The position numbers and the translations under genes are program-made. From contig VGGV01000012.1 of the NCBI GenBank assembly GCA_016868455.1, positions 1-64,000 on the forward strand: a DNA stretch of 64,000 nucleotides. The letters are read 5' to 3'. The notes below the pieces were generated by a model, which saw only the letters and a program-made list of their open reading frames with translations, made no database searches and was not told where the DNA came from. Below are positions 32,901 through 40,980 of this stretch, one piece after another (positions within the stretch are counted from its first letter, which is position 1; every line of letters begins with the position of its first letter). Source of the stretch: Bacteroidota bacterium. Lineage in GTDB: Bacteria > Bacteroidota > Bacteroidia > Chitinophagales > Chitinophagaceae.

Positions 32901-34598
32901 TCAGGAAAGATATTTTCCAACAATGGGCAGCCTTCTGCCAACACCAAAGGCTTTTGGTGAAATGCGTATGATGGGGCAAAACTGGTTGCGCTTATATTCA
33001 TTCACATTTACCAGTTTCAGCACCCGGTCAACCAGCGCCGGGTCAATCCCGATAGCTATCGGGGCCTGTGCTTTTATTTCTTTGGGTCCCTGCCTTCTTT
33101 CAATATACTGGTAAAGGATACTGTCAAGAACCGCATAATCAGGTAAAGAGTCGGTATCTTTTTGCCCGGGCCTCAATTCTGCCGAAGGGGGGTTCACCAG
33201 AATATTTTGCGGGATGATCTGCCGGTTCCGGTTAATGTATTTTGCCAGGGCATATACCTGCATTTTATAACAATCACCCAGTACGCCCAGCCCGCCGGCC
33301 ATGTCTCCGTATAAAGTTCCATACCCGGTGGCCAGTTCACTTTTATTGGAAGTGTTCAGCAGTATGTACCCGAATTTATTGGCTATCGTCATCAGCAGGT
33401 TGCCCCTGGTCCGTGCCTGTATATTCTCCTCTGCAACGCCAAACGGAAGATCTCTGAAAAGGGGTTTGAGTTCTGAAAGGAAACTGTTATAAATATTTTG
33501 TATAGGCACAATATCATACGGGTTGCCAAGGTTTTTGCTTAATAGCTCGGCATCACTTACAGAATGCCCGGTGGAATATTGAGATGGCATCAGGATAGCC
33601 CTCACATTTTCATTTCCCAATGCTTCGCAGGCCAGCACCAGGGTAACAGCGCTGTCAATACCGCCGCTGCTGCCCAGTATGGCCTTTGAGAACCCCATTT
33701 TGCGGAAATAATCCCTGATGCCGGTTACAATAGCCTGGCAGATCTCTGGAGTGCACAAATTATAATCCAGCTCCACCGGGTTAAATTCTGCATCAGGCAG
33801 GTCGGCAGCAACGGTTGTAACAGGCTGCGCAAATGTTCCGTCATCATTGAGGTCAAATACCTGCAGTGATTCTTCAAACAGGGGAAGCTGCTTAACGAGG
33901 TTGGAGTGTTTATCAAACACCAGGGAGCCTCCGTCAAAAACAATTTCAGTCTGGCTGCCCGCACAGTTGCAGTAAAGCATGGGCAGTTTATATTTCGAGG
34001 TATTCAGTTTTACAATCGCTTTTCTGTCTTCTACATGCGTATAATCAAACGGCGAAGCTGAAATATTCAGCATGATATCCGGCCGGTGTTTCATCAGTTC
34101 ATCCATCGGGCATTTGCGGTACAAAGGATTGTCGCCCAGGTTCCAGATATCTTCACAAATGGTTATTGCCAGTTTCCTGCCTTTAAATTCAATGACATTC
34201 CAGTTGTAGGCAGGTTCAAAATACCGGTATTCATCAAATACATCATAATTGGGAAGACAGGTTTTATGGGCCACCCCTTTCACTTGTTTCTCATACAGGA
34301 AAAAAGCGGCATTGAATAAATCCTTTCCTTCTGTTACAGGGTTTCTCTCCGGAGCACCTACCACTACAGCAATGGTGTCTGCATGCTTCCTGATTGTATC
34401 AATCGCGTCATAGCATTTCCGTATAAAATCATCAAACTCCAGGAAGTCTCTTGGAGGATAACCGCATACACAGAGTTCTGAGAATAAAACAAGGTCAGCA
34501 CCCTGCTTTTTTGCCCAATTGATTCCATCAATGATCTTGCGGGTATTGTATTCAAAATTGCCGATATGATAGTTTTGCTGCGCTAAAGCGATCTTCAT
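32901..34598 (-). CDS. nadE: Glutamine-dependent NAD+ synthase
   Basis: A 565-residue two-domain enzyme that makes NAD from nicotinate adenine dinucleotide, ATP and glutamine. The N-terminal glutaminase has the nitrilase triad (Glu in FSELCVCGYPP, Lys in HKTCLPNYDVFDEYRYF, Cys in TICEDIWN). The C-terminal synthetase has the P-loop GSSGGIDSAVTLVLA and NPPSAELRPGQKDTDSLP. Near residue 515, APIAIGIDP is encoded by a perfect CCCGATAGCTATCGGG palindrome. nadC is in the same window but not linked. Confidence 0.96.
   Translation of the reverse strand: MKIALAQQNYHIGNFEYNTRKIIDGINWAKKQGADLVLFSELCVCGYPPRDFLEFDDFIRKCYDAIDTIRKHADTIAVVVGAPERNPVTEGKDLFNAAFFLYEKQVKGVAHKTCLPNYDVFDEYRYFEPAYNWNVIEFKGRKLAITICEDIWNLGDNPLYRKCPMDELMKHRPDIMLNISASPFDYTHVEDRKAIVKLNTSKYKLPMLYCNCAGSQTEIVFDGGSLVFDKHSNLVKQLPLFEESLQVFDLNDDGTFAQPVTTVAADLPDAEFNPVELDYNLCTPEICQAIVTGIRDYFRKMGFSKAILGSSGGIDSAVTLVLACEALGNENVRAILMPSQYSTGHSVSDAELLSKNLGNPYDIVPIQNIYNSFLSELKPLFRDLPFGVAEENIQARTRGNLLMTIANKFGYILLNTSNKSELATGYGTLYGDMAGGLGVLGDCYKMQVYALAKYINRNRQIIPQNILVNPPSAELRPGQKDTDSLPDYAVLDSILYQYIERRQGPKEIKAQAPIAIGIDPALVDRVLKLVNVNEYKRNQFCPIIRISPKAFGVGRRLPIVGKYLS
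33048..33063. repeat. CCCGATAGCTATCGGG palindrome inside nadE
   Basis: A perfect 16-bp palindrome in the 3' part of nadE, kept in frame. A near-identical copy lies in glpD at 26286-26303. Confidence 0.65.
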
Positions 34599-34602
34599 GC
34601 TG

Positions 34603-34610
34603 CAAATCTA
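34603..34610 (-). promoter_or_regulatory. TAnnTTTG promoter box directly before nadE
   Basis: The minus strand reads TAGATTTG, with only 4 nt before the nadE ATG. If transcription starts about 7 nt after the box, the mRNA would be leaderless. Confidence 0.5.
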
Positions 34611-34628
34611 CGCTAAACTTTCGGGCTG

Positions 34629-34636
34629 TACATTTG
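34629..34636 (+). promoter_or_regulatory. TAnnTTTG promoter box for gldB
   Basis: TACATTTG lies 40 nt before the gldB ATG in the divergent nadE-gldB spacer. Confidence 0.45.
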
Positions 34637-34676
34637 CAAAAACAACAAATTGCCGCTGGTATCGTTTAGTATAGCT

Positions 34677-35693
34677 ATGAAAAAAATTATTCTGCTGTCA
34701 TTGGTTGCAGTATTCTTATTCAGCTGTAAAAACAGGAAAGGGATACCGGATGTTTCCGGAATACATGTGGAATTGACCATTGACCGGTTTGACAAAACTC
34801 TTTTTAGTCTTGATACCGCAGGTATGGTATCGGCCCTTAACAGGCTCAAAGAGAAACACCCGGATTTTTATGATGATTTTATGAAGGAAGTGCTCGGCGT
34901 TAGCGGCAGCGCAACCGACAGCAGTACTCTTTTCATTACCCGGCAGTTTATCCGTGACTATGCTCCTGTTTACGATTCCATTCAATTGAAATACCGGGAA
35001 ACAGACTGGTTGAAAAAAGAATTACAGGAGGCGTTCCGGTTTGTGAAATACTATTTTCCTCAGTATAAGCCCGGCAAAATCATTTTGTTTATGGGGCCGT
35101 TTGATGCACCGGGTGTTGCAACAACCAAAACAGGGCTGGCTATCGGCCTGCACCAATTTGCCGGGAAGGATTTTTCTGTTTACCATACAGCCCAGCTGCA
35201 GGATCTTTTTCCGCTTTATATATCCCGCCGCTTTTCCCCGGAATATATTACTGCCAATTGCATGAAGGCTGTGGCCCTAGATTTATTTCCCGATCAAAGC
35301 GCGGGTAAACCGCTGATTGAACAAATGGTGGAAAAAGGGAAACAGTGGTGGCTGCTGGACAAATTCCTGCCTCATACACCCGATTCCATCAAGACAGGAT
35401 ATACAGCACTGCAATTGAAATGGTGTAAAGAAAATGAAGGATTGATCTGGAGTGATGTAGTGCGGAATGAAGACCTCAATTCGCTGAACCCAACCGTTAT
35501 CCAAACCTATATTGGTGAAGGCCCCTTTACTCAGGGCTTTTCACATGAATATTCTCCCGGTAACCTGGGCCAGTGGCTGGGCTGGCAGATTGTAAAAAAA
35601 TTTGTTGCAAAAAATAGCGGCCTGAAGCCTGAAGAAGTTATGAGGACCCCTGCCAGGAAAATACTGGATGAAGCCAAGTACAAGCCCAGGTGA
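34677..35693 (+). CDS. gldB: Gliding motility lipoprotein GldB
   Basis: A 338-residue lipoprotein (KKIILLSLVAVFLFSC, ATG at 34677). The sequence matches GldB, a membrane lipoprotein needed for gliding motility in Flavobacterium; segments such as LFSLDTAGMVSALNRLKEKHPDF and GEGPFTQGFSHEYSPGNLGQWLGWQI (read in parts) are typical. Its biochemical role is unclear, and it also occurs in non-gliding Bacteroidota. It is separate from the gldKLMN cluster 15 kb away. Confidence 0.88.
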   Translation: MKKIILLSLVAVFLFSCKNRKGIPDVSGIHVELTIDRFDKTLFSLDTAGMVSALNRLKEKHPDFYDDFMKEVLGVSGSATDSSTLFITRQFIRDYAPVYDSIQLKYRETDWLKKELQEAFRFVKYYFPQYKPGKIILFMGPFDAPGVATTKTGLAIGLHQFAGKDFSVYHTAQLQDLFPLYISRRFSPEYITANCMKAVALDLFPDQSAGKPLIEQMVEKGKQWWLLDKFLPHTPDSIKTGYTALQLKWCKENEGLIWSDVVRNEDLNSLNPTVIQTYIGEGPFTQGFSHEYSPGNLGQWLGWQIVKKFVAKNSGLKPEEVMRTPARKILDEAKYKPR

Positions 35694-35783
35694 TACCTGC
35701 TTTTACCACTGCCTTTTAGATTTCTCAAAATCTGTTAAAGGTCTTATGTCAACGGGTTTGATTTGCCTACTTTTACCAGAATC

Positions 35784-36835
35784 ATGAAATCACTGGCCGC
35801 CACACTTACTGACCCGGTATATGTTCAGAACAAACAATACACCCTTTACGACCGGGTTTGGTTAAAAATAATGAATGATAAAAGGGACTTGCCATTTATT
35901 TACCTGCTTACAAAAATTCATTTAATGGTTGTTCCGGCAGCCATCCTGCTTTTTACACCTTTGTTTGCAGGCTGGTATTGGTGGGCTCTTGCCATCCCTT
36001 ACTTCTATGTTACGCAGTTTTATTTCAAAGGAAGGTTTGGGCTTATGTTTCATTGTTTATGTCACCGTAAAACATTCAAAGCGCCCTGGCAACAGCCTCT
36101 TCATGCTTATATTACCTGGATTATCTGCCCGTTATTCGGCCATGCCCCTGAAGGCTACTTCAGCCACCACATGGGCATGCACCATATTGAGAACAATATG
36201 CCCGATGATACCAGCAGCACCATGGCCTACCAGCGGGACAGCCTCCGTGGGTTTCTGGCATATTTCTTCAAATTTATTTTTGTTGGTGTCATTCATACTA
36301 TCCGCTATTTGTTCAGCAGGAAAAGAAAAAAATTATACCGGCGTTTTACGGCAGGAGAATACATTTACATGGCCTTTTGCATTGCCATGTGCTTTGTAAA
36401 TCTGAAAGCCACCCTGGTTGTCTTTATTGTTCCGCTGCTGTTTGCACGGCTGGTAATGATGCTGGGAAACTGGACACAGCATTCTTTTATTGATGCTGCA
36501 GATCCCGGAAACCTTTACACCAATTCCATCAATTGCATCAATACGGTTTATAACAAACCCTGCTGGAATGACGGCTATCACATCATCCATCACCTGCGCC
36601 CCGGGATGCATTACACAGAGATGCCCGGTGAATTCTTAAAAAGGAAAGATGAATTTGCAGCCAACTGGGCCATTGTGTTTGACGGGATACATTACCTCCA
36701 CATTTTATCTGGCTGCTTACCAAACGGTATGATAAACTGGCTGACAAACTGGTTAACATCAACGGAACCATTTTTAACTCAAAAGAAGAAGCCATAGCCC
36801 TGATGAAAGAGAGGACAAAGAAAATATCAGCCTGA
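35784..36835 (+). CDS. Fatty-acid-desaturase-family membrane protein with a 3' frameshift
   Basis: The frame from the ATG at 35784 has several membrane segments and the histidine boxes HHMGMHH and HIIHH/GMHY of membrane desaturases, with QHSF between them; these use a di-iron centre. It ends early at 36797. One extra T in the run at 36703-36706 would restore a typical C-terminus (FIWLLTKRYDKLADKLVNIN and so on) and a stop at 36833-36835, giving 350 residues and abutting apaG exactly. All metal ligands lie before the shift, so the product may still work. The lesion may also be a sequence error. Confidence 0.8.
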
Positions 36836-37222
36836 TCAGTTGCACTTCATGGGCGCCATCATCTCAAATGCAGGAATGCGGACAGTAAAAGCCTTTTTGC
36901 TGTTGAGGTTTTCCATTTCATACGTGCCGTACATACGGCCCATTTCTGAACGAAGGTTGCAACCACTTACATACTGGTAGTTTTCGCCCGGCTGCAGGGT
37001 AGGCTGCACACCCACTACGCCTTCGCCTTCCACCTCACGGTGGGTGCCGTTGCTGTCAAAAATATACCAGTGGCGGCGGTGCAGTTTTACCGGGAAACGA
37101 TTGTGGTTTTCAAGCGTAATGCGGTAAGCAAACATGAATTCCGACTGCAGGGGGTTGCTGTAATCAGGCTGGTAAAATGTTTCCACACTTACCTGCATAC
37201 CCTCTGATATCATGCTTGTCAT
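36836..37222 (-). CDS. apaG: ApaG protein
   Basis: A 128-residue single-domain ApaG (DUF525) of fibronectin-III-like fold: EFMFAYRITLENHNRFPVKL, RHWYIFDSNG, EVEGEGVVGVQPTLQPGE and GTYEMEN are all present. Its exact function is unclear; it is linked to Co2+/Mg2+ resistance and diadenosine tetraphosphate levels in enterobacteria. Its stop codon directly abuts the restored stop of the desaturase gene. Confidence 0.95.
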   Translation of the reverse strand: MTSMISEGMQVSVETFYQPDYSNPLQSEFMFAYRITLENHNRFPVKLHRRHWYIFDSNGTHREVEGEGVVGVQPTLQPGENYQYVSGCNLRSEMGRMYGTYEMENLNSKKAFTVRIPAFEMMAPMKCN

Positions 37223-37291
37223 ACAGTAAAAATAATAAAAATTGACGGGAAGAAAAGATAAGTGATAATATTTTAATCAGCAGCAGCATCG

Positions 37292-37299
37292 TAATTTTG
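37292..37299 (+). promoter_or_regulatory. TAnnTTTG promoter box for icd
   Basis: TAATTTTG lies 39 nt before the preferred icd ATG. Confidence 0.45.
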
Positions 37300-37338
37300 C
37301 GGCCTCTCTTCGACAAATTAAAGGTAATAAGCAAAAAC

Positions 37339-38790
37339 ATGAAAATAGCAGTAGCCAAAGGAGATGGTATCGGGCCCGAAATTATGGAAGCCGTGCTAGG
37401 CATTTTTAAAGCCAATGCTGTGCCTCTTGAGTATGAAATGGTGGAAATGGGCAAATGGGTGTTCGATAAAGGCTTTAACAACGGCATGACCCCGGAGGCC
37501 AAACAAACTATTGAATCGCTCGGTTTACTGTTTAAGGGACCGATGGAAACGCCAAAAGGCAAGGGTGTAAAGAGCATCAATGTAACCGCCCGCAAAACCT
37601 GGAACACCTTTGCCAACAAAAGGGTCTTTCAGAGCCTCCATGGGGTGGACACTGTTTTCAGCAAAGCCGGTATCCCCATTGACATAACGGTGGTACGGGA
37701 AAATATTGAGGACACTTATGGCGGCATCGAACATATGCTTACCCATGATGTGGCGCTGAGCCGCCGCTTCATCACCCGGCCGGGCAGTATGCAGGTAATA
37801 CGCTATGCCTTTGAAATGGCCCGGCAAAAAAAGGCCCGCCGCATTACCTGCGGGCACAAGGCCAACATTATGAAAATTACTGACGGGCTTTTTCTCGAAT
37901 GTTTTTATGCAGTAGCCAAAGAATATCAGGAGCTGAAAGCTGATGATGTAATAGTGGATGACCTCTGCATGAAACTGGTAACAAGACCCGACACCTTTGA
38001 TGTGGTAGTTTTGACCAACCTGCAGGGCGATATTGTTTCTGATTTGTGCGCCGGTTTGGTTGGTGGTTTGGGGTTCGCTCCTTCAGCTAACATAGGCGAC
38101 CATATTTCCATTTTTGAAGCCGTGCATGGCACTGCTCCTGATATTACCGGGAAAAATATTGCTAACCCCACCGCCCTCCTGCTGAGCGGACTTGCCATGC
38201 TGCGTCATGTTGGCCTTACTGAAAATGCTGCCATTATTGAAAATGCTTTGCTTTACACCCTGGAAAACGGTGTGCATACAGGTGATTTTGGAGATAAATC
38301 AATACCGGCAGTAAACACCACACAGTTTGCGGAAGCCATTATCAGCAACTTTGGAAAAACACCGGCGCAGGGGGCTAAAGAAATCATTCCTAATAAACCG
38401 GGAACACCCACACCGCTGAAACTGGAGACCAACCCGATGATGGTTTCAAAAGAAAGCGGAAGTGAAACCATTGTGGGTGTTGATTTATTTATTGAAAGCA
38501 ATGAACAACCGGGTGCTATAGCTGAAAAATGTAACCGCCATGCAGGTGTAAAATTCAATTTGATTAATATCAGCAACCGCGGCACACAGGTATGGCCCAC
38601 TGGTTCTGTTTATACCAATTTGGTTAACCAATACAATGTTCGGTTTGAAAGTATCAACAACGAACCGCTGAACCAGCAGGATGTGATTGGTCTTTATGTA
38701 AGCATGAGCGGCAATTTTAAGATCTGTTCTTTTGAATTATTGAACAGTTGGGGAGGAAAGAAAGAGTATAGTTTGGCACAGGGGCAATAA
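37339..38790 (+). CDS. icd: NADP-dependent isocitrate dehydrogenase, long C-terminal form
   Basis: A 483-residue beta-decarboxylating dehydrogenase (ATG at 37339; the 14 residues upstream are not conserved-looking). AKGDGIGPEIMEAVL, VRENIEDTYGGIEHML, NLQGDIVSDLCAGLVGGLG and AVHGTAPDITGKNIANP are diagnostic of isocitrate dehydrogenase. The last 130 residues (VGVDLFIESNEQPGAIAEK and following) form the extra C-terminal domain found in the Thermus/Rickettsia-type enzyme. It converts isocitrate to 2-oxoglutarate in the TCA cycle. Confidence 0.93.
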   Translation: MKIAVAKGDGIGPEIMEAVLGIFKANAVPLEYEMVEMGKWVFDKGFNNGMTPEAKQTIESLGLLFKGPMETPKGKGVKSINVTARKTWNTFANKRVFQSLHGVDTVFSKAGIPIDITVVRENIEDTYGGIEHMLTHDVALSRRFITRPGSMQVIRYAFEMARQKKARRITCGHKANIMKITDGLFLECFYAVAKEYQELKADDVIVDDLCMKLVTRPDTFDVVVLTNLQGDIVSDLCAGLVGGLGFAPSANIGDHISIFEAVHGTAPDITGKNIANPTALLLSGLAMLRHVGLTENAAIIENALLYTLENGVHTGDFGDKSIPAVNTTQFAEAIISNFGKTPAQGAKEIIPNKPGTPTPLKLETNPMMVSKESGSETIVGVDLFIESNEQPGAIAEKCNRHAGVKFNLINISNRGTQVWPTGSVYTNLVNQYNVRFESINNEPLNQQDVIGLYVSMSGNFKICSFELLNSWGGKKEYSLAQGQ

Positions 38791-38830
38791 GTTATTTTCA
38801 GTAAATCGAAATAGCAAATACTGAGTCAGT

Positions 38831-39085
38831 ATGCCTAAAGAAACGCTGAAAAATACGAATAGTGAAATAACGGTGGTATGGAAACCGAAAGTTTGCATTC
38901 ACTCAACGCTTTGCTGGTAGGGTTTGATTGAGGTCTTCGATCCCCGGGAAAAGCCATGGATAATAATGAATGGTGCTGACTCTGAAAGAATTATTGAACA
39001 GGTAAAAAAATGCCCGAGTGGTGCGTTGAGTTATAATATGAATAAAGAAACAGATAAAGAAATAAGCACAGACGAAACGGATTGA
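38831..39085 (+). pseudogene. YjdI-like (4Fe-4S) mono-cluster protein with an in-frame TAG
   Basis: An 84-codon frame from the ATG at 38831 to TGA at 39083-39085, interrupted once by TAG at 38918-38920 (codon 30). The translation (ITVVWKPKVCIHSTLCW, then GLIEVFDPREKPWI, ERIIEQVKKCPSGALSY) is a clear Fer4_19/YjdI domain with its cluster cysteines. The stop lies in the middle of the conserved part, so the product is broken. The rest of the frame is intact, so the loss looks recent. Confidence 0.85.
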
Positions 39086-39091
39086 GGATAT

Positions 39092-39436
39092 TTAACCTGA
39101 ACGTTTAGTATTACTGTACCCATTCTTCAGCAGCCACTGCATCACTTTCTCCCGTTGATCACCTTGTACAATGATCTCACCATCTTTTGCAGACCCACCG
39201 GTACCACAAAATGATTTTAATTTTTTACCCAGTACCTGCAAGTCTTCTTCTTTTCCACTAAATCCTTCAATGAGTGTAATCGCTTTGCCGGCCCGGTGTT
39301 TTGTATCTAATCTTATTCTGAGCTTTTGCTGAGATGGCGGCAAGGTTTCAATATTATTTTCTTCCGGCTGAAAAGAAAAATCGGGATCGGTGCTGTAAAC
39401 AAATCCTCTTGTATCTGGCTTATTCTTCCTGCTCAT
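39092..39436 (-). CDS. yciH: SUI1/eIF1-like translation factor (YciH)
   Basis: A 114-residue protein with a SUI1 domain in the second half: LRIRLDTKHRAGKAITLIEGF, LGKKLKSFCGTGGSAKDGEI and IVQGDQREKVMQWLLKNGY. Bacterial YciH can influence start-site fidelity of initiation. Its start overlaps the nadC stop by 4 nt (ATGA type), so the two are translationally coupled. Confidence 0.94.
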   Translation of the reverse strand: MSRKNKPDTRGFVYSTDPDFSFQPEENNIETLPPSQQKLRIRLDTKHRAGKAITLIEGFSGKEEDLQVLGKKLKSFCGTGGSAKDGEIIVQGDQREKVMQWLLKNGYSNTKRSG

Positions 39437-40290
39437 AAGATGACTGCTTTGAGGCTAAGATCAAGGCTCCTGGCCTGGTGTATCAATGCCCCCACACTCA
39501 CATAATCAACTCCTGTTTTTGCATATTCTTCTATATTCTCAAGGTGAATTCCCCCGCTCGCCTCTGTTTCAAATGCTTCACCAATTAAAGCAACAGCCTC
39601 CCTAATTGTCTCCGGTTTAAAATTATCCAGCATAATGCGGAACACTTTTCCTTTTCCGGCAGCAAGAACTTTTTTCACATCTTCAATACTTCTTGTTTCC
39701 ACTTCAATCTTTAGTCCGGGCTTTTTTGTTTGAACATACTCCCATGCCTTGTTAATGGCCTTTTCGATACTGCCGCAATAATCAATATGGTTATCCTTCA
39801 GCATGATCATATCATAAAGTCCAAAACGGTGGTTCACCCCCCCGCCTATGCGTACTGCTTCTTTTTCCAGTAATCGAAAATTGGGAGTGGTTTTCCGGGT
39901 ATCCAGCAGCTTTGTTTTATACCCCTTTAATTTCTCTGTGTATTGCTTCGTAAGCGTTGCAATACCGCTCATCCGTTGCATGCAGTTCAGCACTAACCGT
40001 TCGCATTGCAGAATTGTATAAACATGAGCTTCTACTTCAAATGCTTTTTCACCAGCCTTCATTTCATCACCATCTTTTTTAAAGGAAGTAAACATCATAC
40101 CGGGCTCTTTGCACTGAAAAATTTTCTCCGCTACCTGCATTCCTGCCAGTATGCCCTCCTGTTTTATTTTTAAAACAGCTTTGCCTCTTGCGGCCGGGTT
40201 AATGCTGGCCAGGGTGGAGTGATCGCCGTCGCCTATATCCTCTTTCAAGGCCTCATCAATCAGTTGCTGTAGTTGTTCTTCAAAATTCAT
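39433..40290 (-). CDS. nadC: Nicotinate-nucleotide pyrophosphorylase (carboxylating)
   Basis: A 285-residue quinolinate phosphoribosyltransferase of NAD synthesis. DIGDGDHSTLASI, LNCMQRMSGIATLT, TRKTTPNFRLLEKEAV and the strand-end motifs VETRS, LDNF, EASGGI and VSVGALIH line the beta-barrel active site. The length is normal. It is coupled to yciH downstream, and a TATTTTTG promoter box lies 5 nt before its ATG. Confidence 0.97.
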   Translation of the reverse strand: MNFEEQLQQLIDEALKEDIGDGDHSTLASINPAARGKAVLKIKQEGILAGMQVAEKIFQCKEPGMMFTSFKKDGDEMKAGEKAFEVEAHVYTILQCERLVLNCMQRMSGIATLTKQYTEKLKGYKTKLLDTRKTTPNFRLLEKEAVRIGGGVNHRFGLYDMIMLKDNHIDYCGSIEKAINKAWEYVQTKKPGLKIEVETRSIEDVKKVLAAGKGKVFRIMLDNFKPETIREAVALIGEAFETEASGGIHLENIEEYAKTGVDYVSVGALIHQARSLDLSLKAVIL

Positions 40291-40295
40291 AGTGG

Positions 40296-40303
40296 CAAAA
40301 ATA
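40296..40303 (-). promoter_or_regulatory. TAnnTTTG promoter box directly before nadC
   Basis: The minus strand reads TATTTTTG with 5 nt between box and ATG, again consistent with a leaderless or nearly leaderless transcript. Confidence 0.5.
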
Positions 40304-40330
40304 CTGTTTCAGTTGGAGCCGCAGTGATGC

Positions 40331-40358
40331 AAAAAAACCCGGCAATAATTGCCGGGCT
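40331..40358 (-). terminator. Rho-independent terminator after the DUF4783 gene
   Basis: On the minus strand, CCCGGCAA and TTGCCGGG form an 8-bp stem with a 3-nt loop (40338-40356), followed by seven T. It lies between the DUF4783 gene and the nadC promoter and so separates the two units. Confidence 0.88.
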
Positions 40359-40383
40359 GCAAATGATTTATTTCAAAACAGGT

Positions 40384-40773
40384 TTATTCAATTGCCTGGA
40401 AACGGATCTCTTTCAATACTTCCTTTCCATTTTTACTTTTCATAAACACATTGGTTCTGAAATTACCAGCTGAAGTCTGCAAGGTACCGCTGCAATAATG
40501 CCCGCCGGGCGAATCACCTTTATGACGAAGCTCAAACCCCCTCACACCGTTATTACCAAAAAAGTCTTTTACAATCAGTTGTGCCTGCGCCCTGCTGTAG
40601 CTGTCGCTTTTATCCGGCAGGGTGATATCTACATTATCATCAAAATACTTTGACAGTTCTGAAGAATTACCACTGCGCAGGGCATTGATCACCCCGTCCA
40701 TATTGTTTTGCGTCACAAAAGACGAAAGTAACAGAATAAGACCAGTCACCAGTGTTATGGACAATGTTTTCAT
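40384..40773 (-). CDS. DUF4783 exported protein
   Basis: A 129-residue protein with a signal peptide (SITLVTGLILLLSSFV). The mature part (VINALRSGNSSELSKYFDDNVDI, YSRAQAQLIVKDFF, FRTNVFMKSKNGKEVLKEIRF) matches DUF4783, an NTF2-like fold common in Bacteroidota and often found close to nadC. Its role is unknown, with probable periplasmic location. Confidence 0.87.
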   Translation of the reverse strand: MKTLSITLVTGLILLLSSFVTQNNMDGVINALRSGNSSELSKYFDDNVDITLPDKSDSYSRAQAQLIVKDFFGNNGVRGFELRHKGDSPGGHYCSGTLQTSAGNFRTNVFMKSKNGKEVLKEIRFQAIE

Positions 40774-40980
40774 ACAAAAAGGTTTTCACAGGTGTATTAA
40801 TCTAAAAATATGCCATAGTAAAGGTCAGTTTTTAACAGGTACTAAAATACTAAAAACCAGCATGTTTTCTGAGCGGGAAGCTGGCCAATAGGCATTTTGG
40901 ATGTAGTTTTACAGGGTACGGACCGGCATTCTTACCTGAAAATGAATGTATTTGTACTACACCTTAAAGTGGATAAATAA

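Noticed and set aside
38918-38920. UAG recoding (for example pyrrolysine) as explanation for the in-frame TAG codons in the yjdI and haem-binding-domain genes
   Set aside because: TAG ends several intact genes here at the expected place (rsgA, glpD, the flippase and the sigma-partner gene), so it is an ordinary stop codon. The haem-binding-domain gene also has a frameshift.
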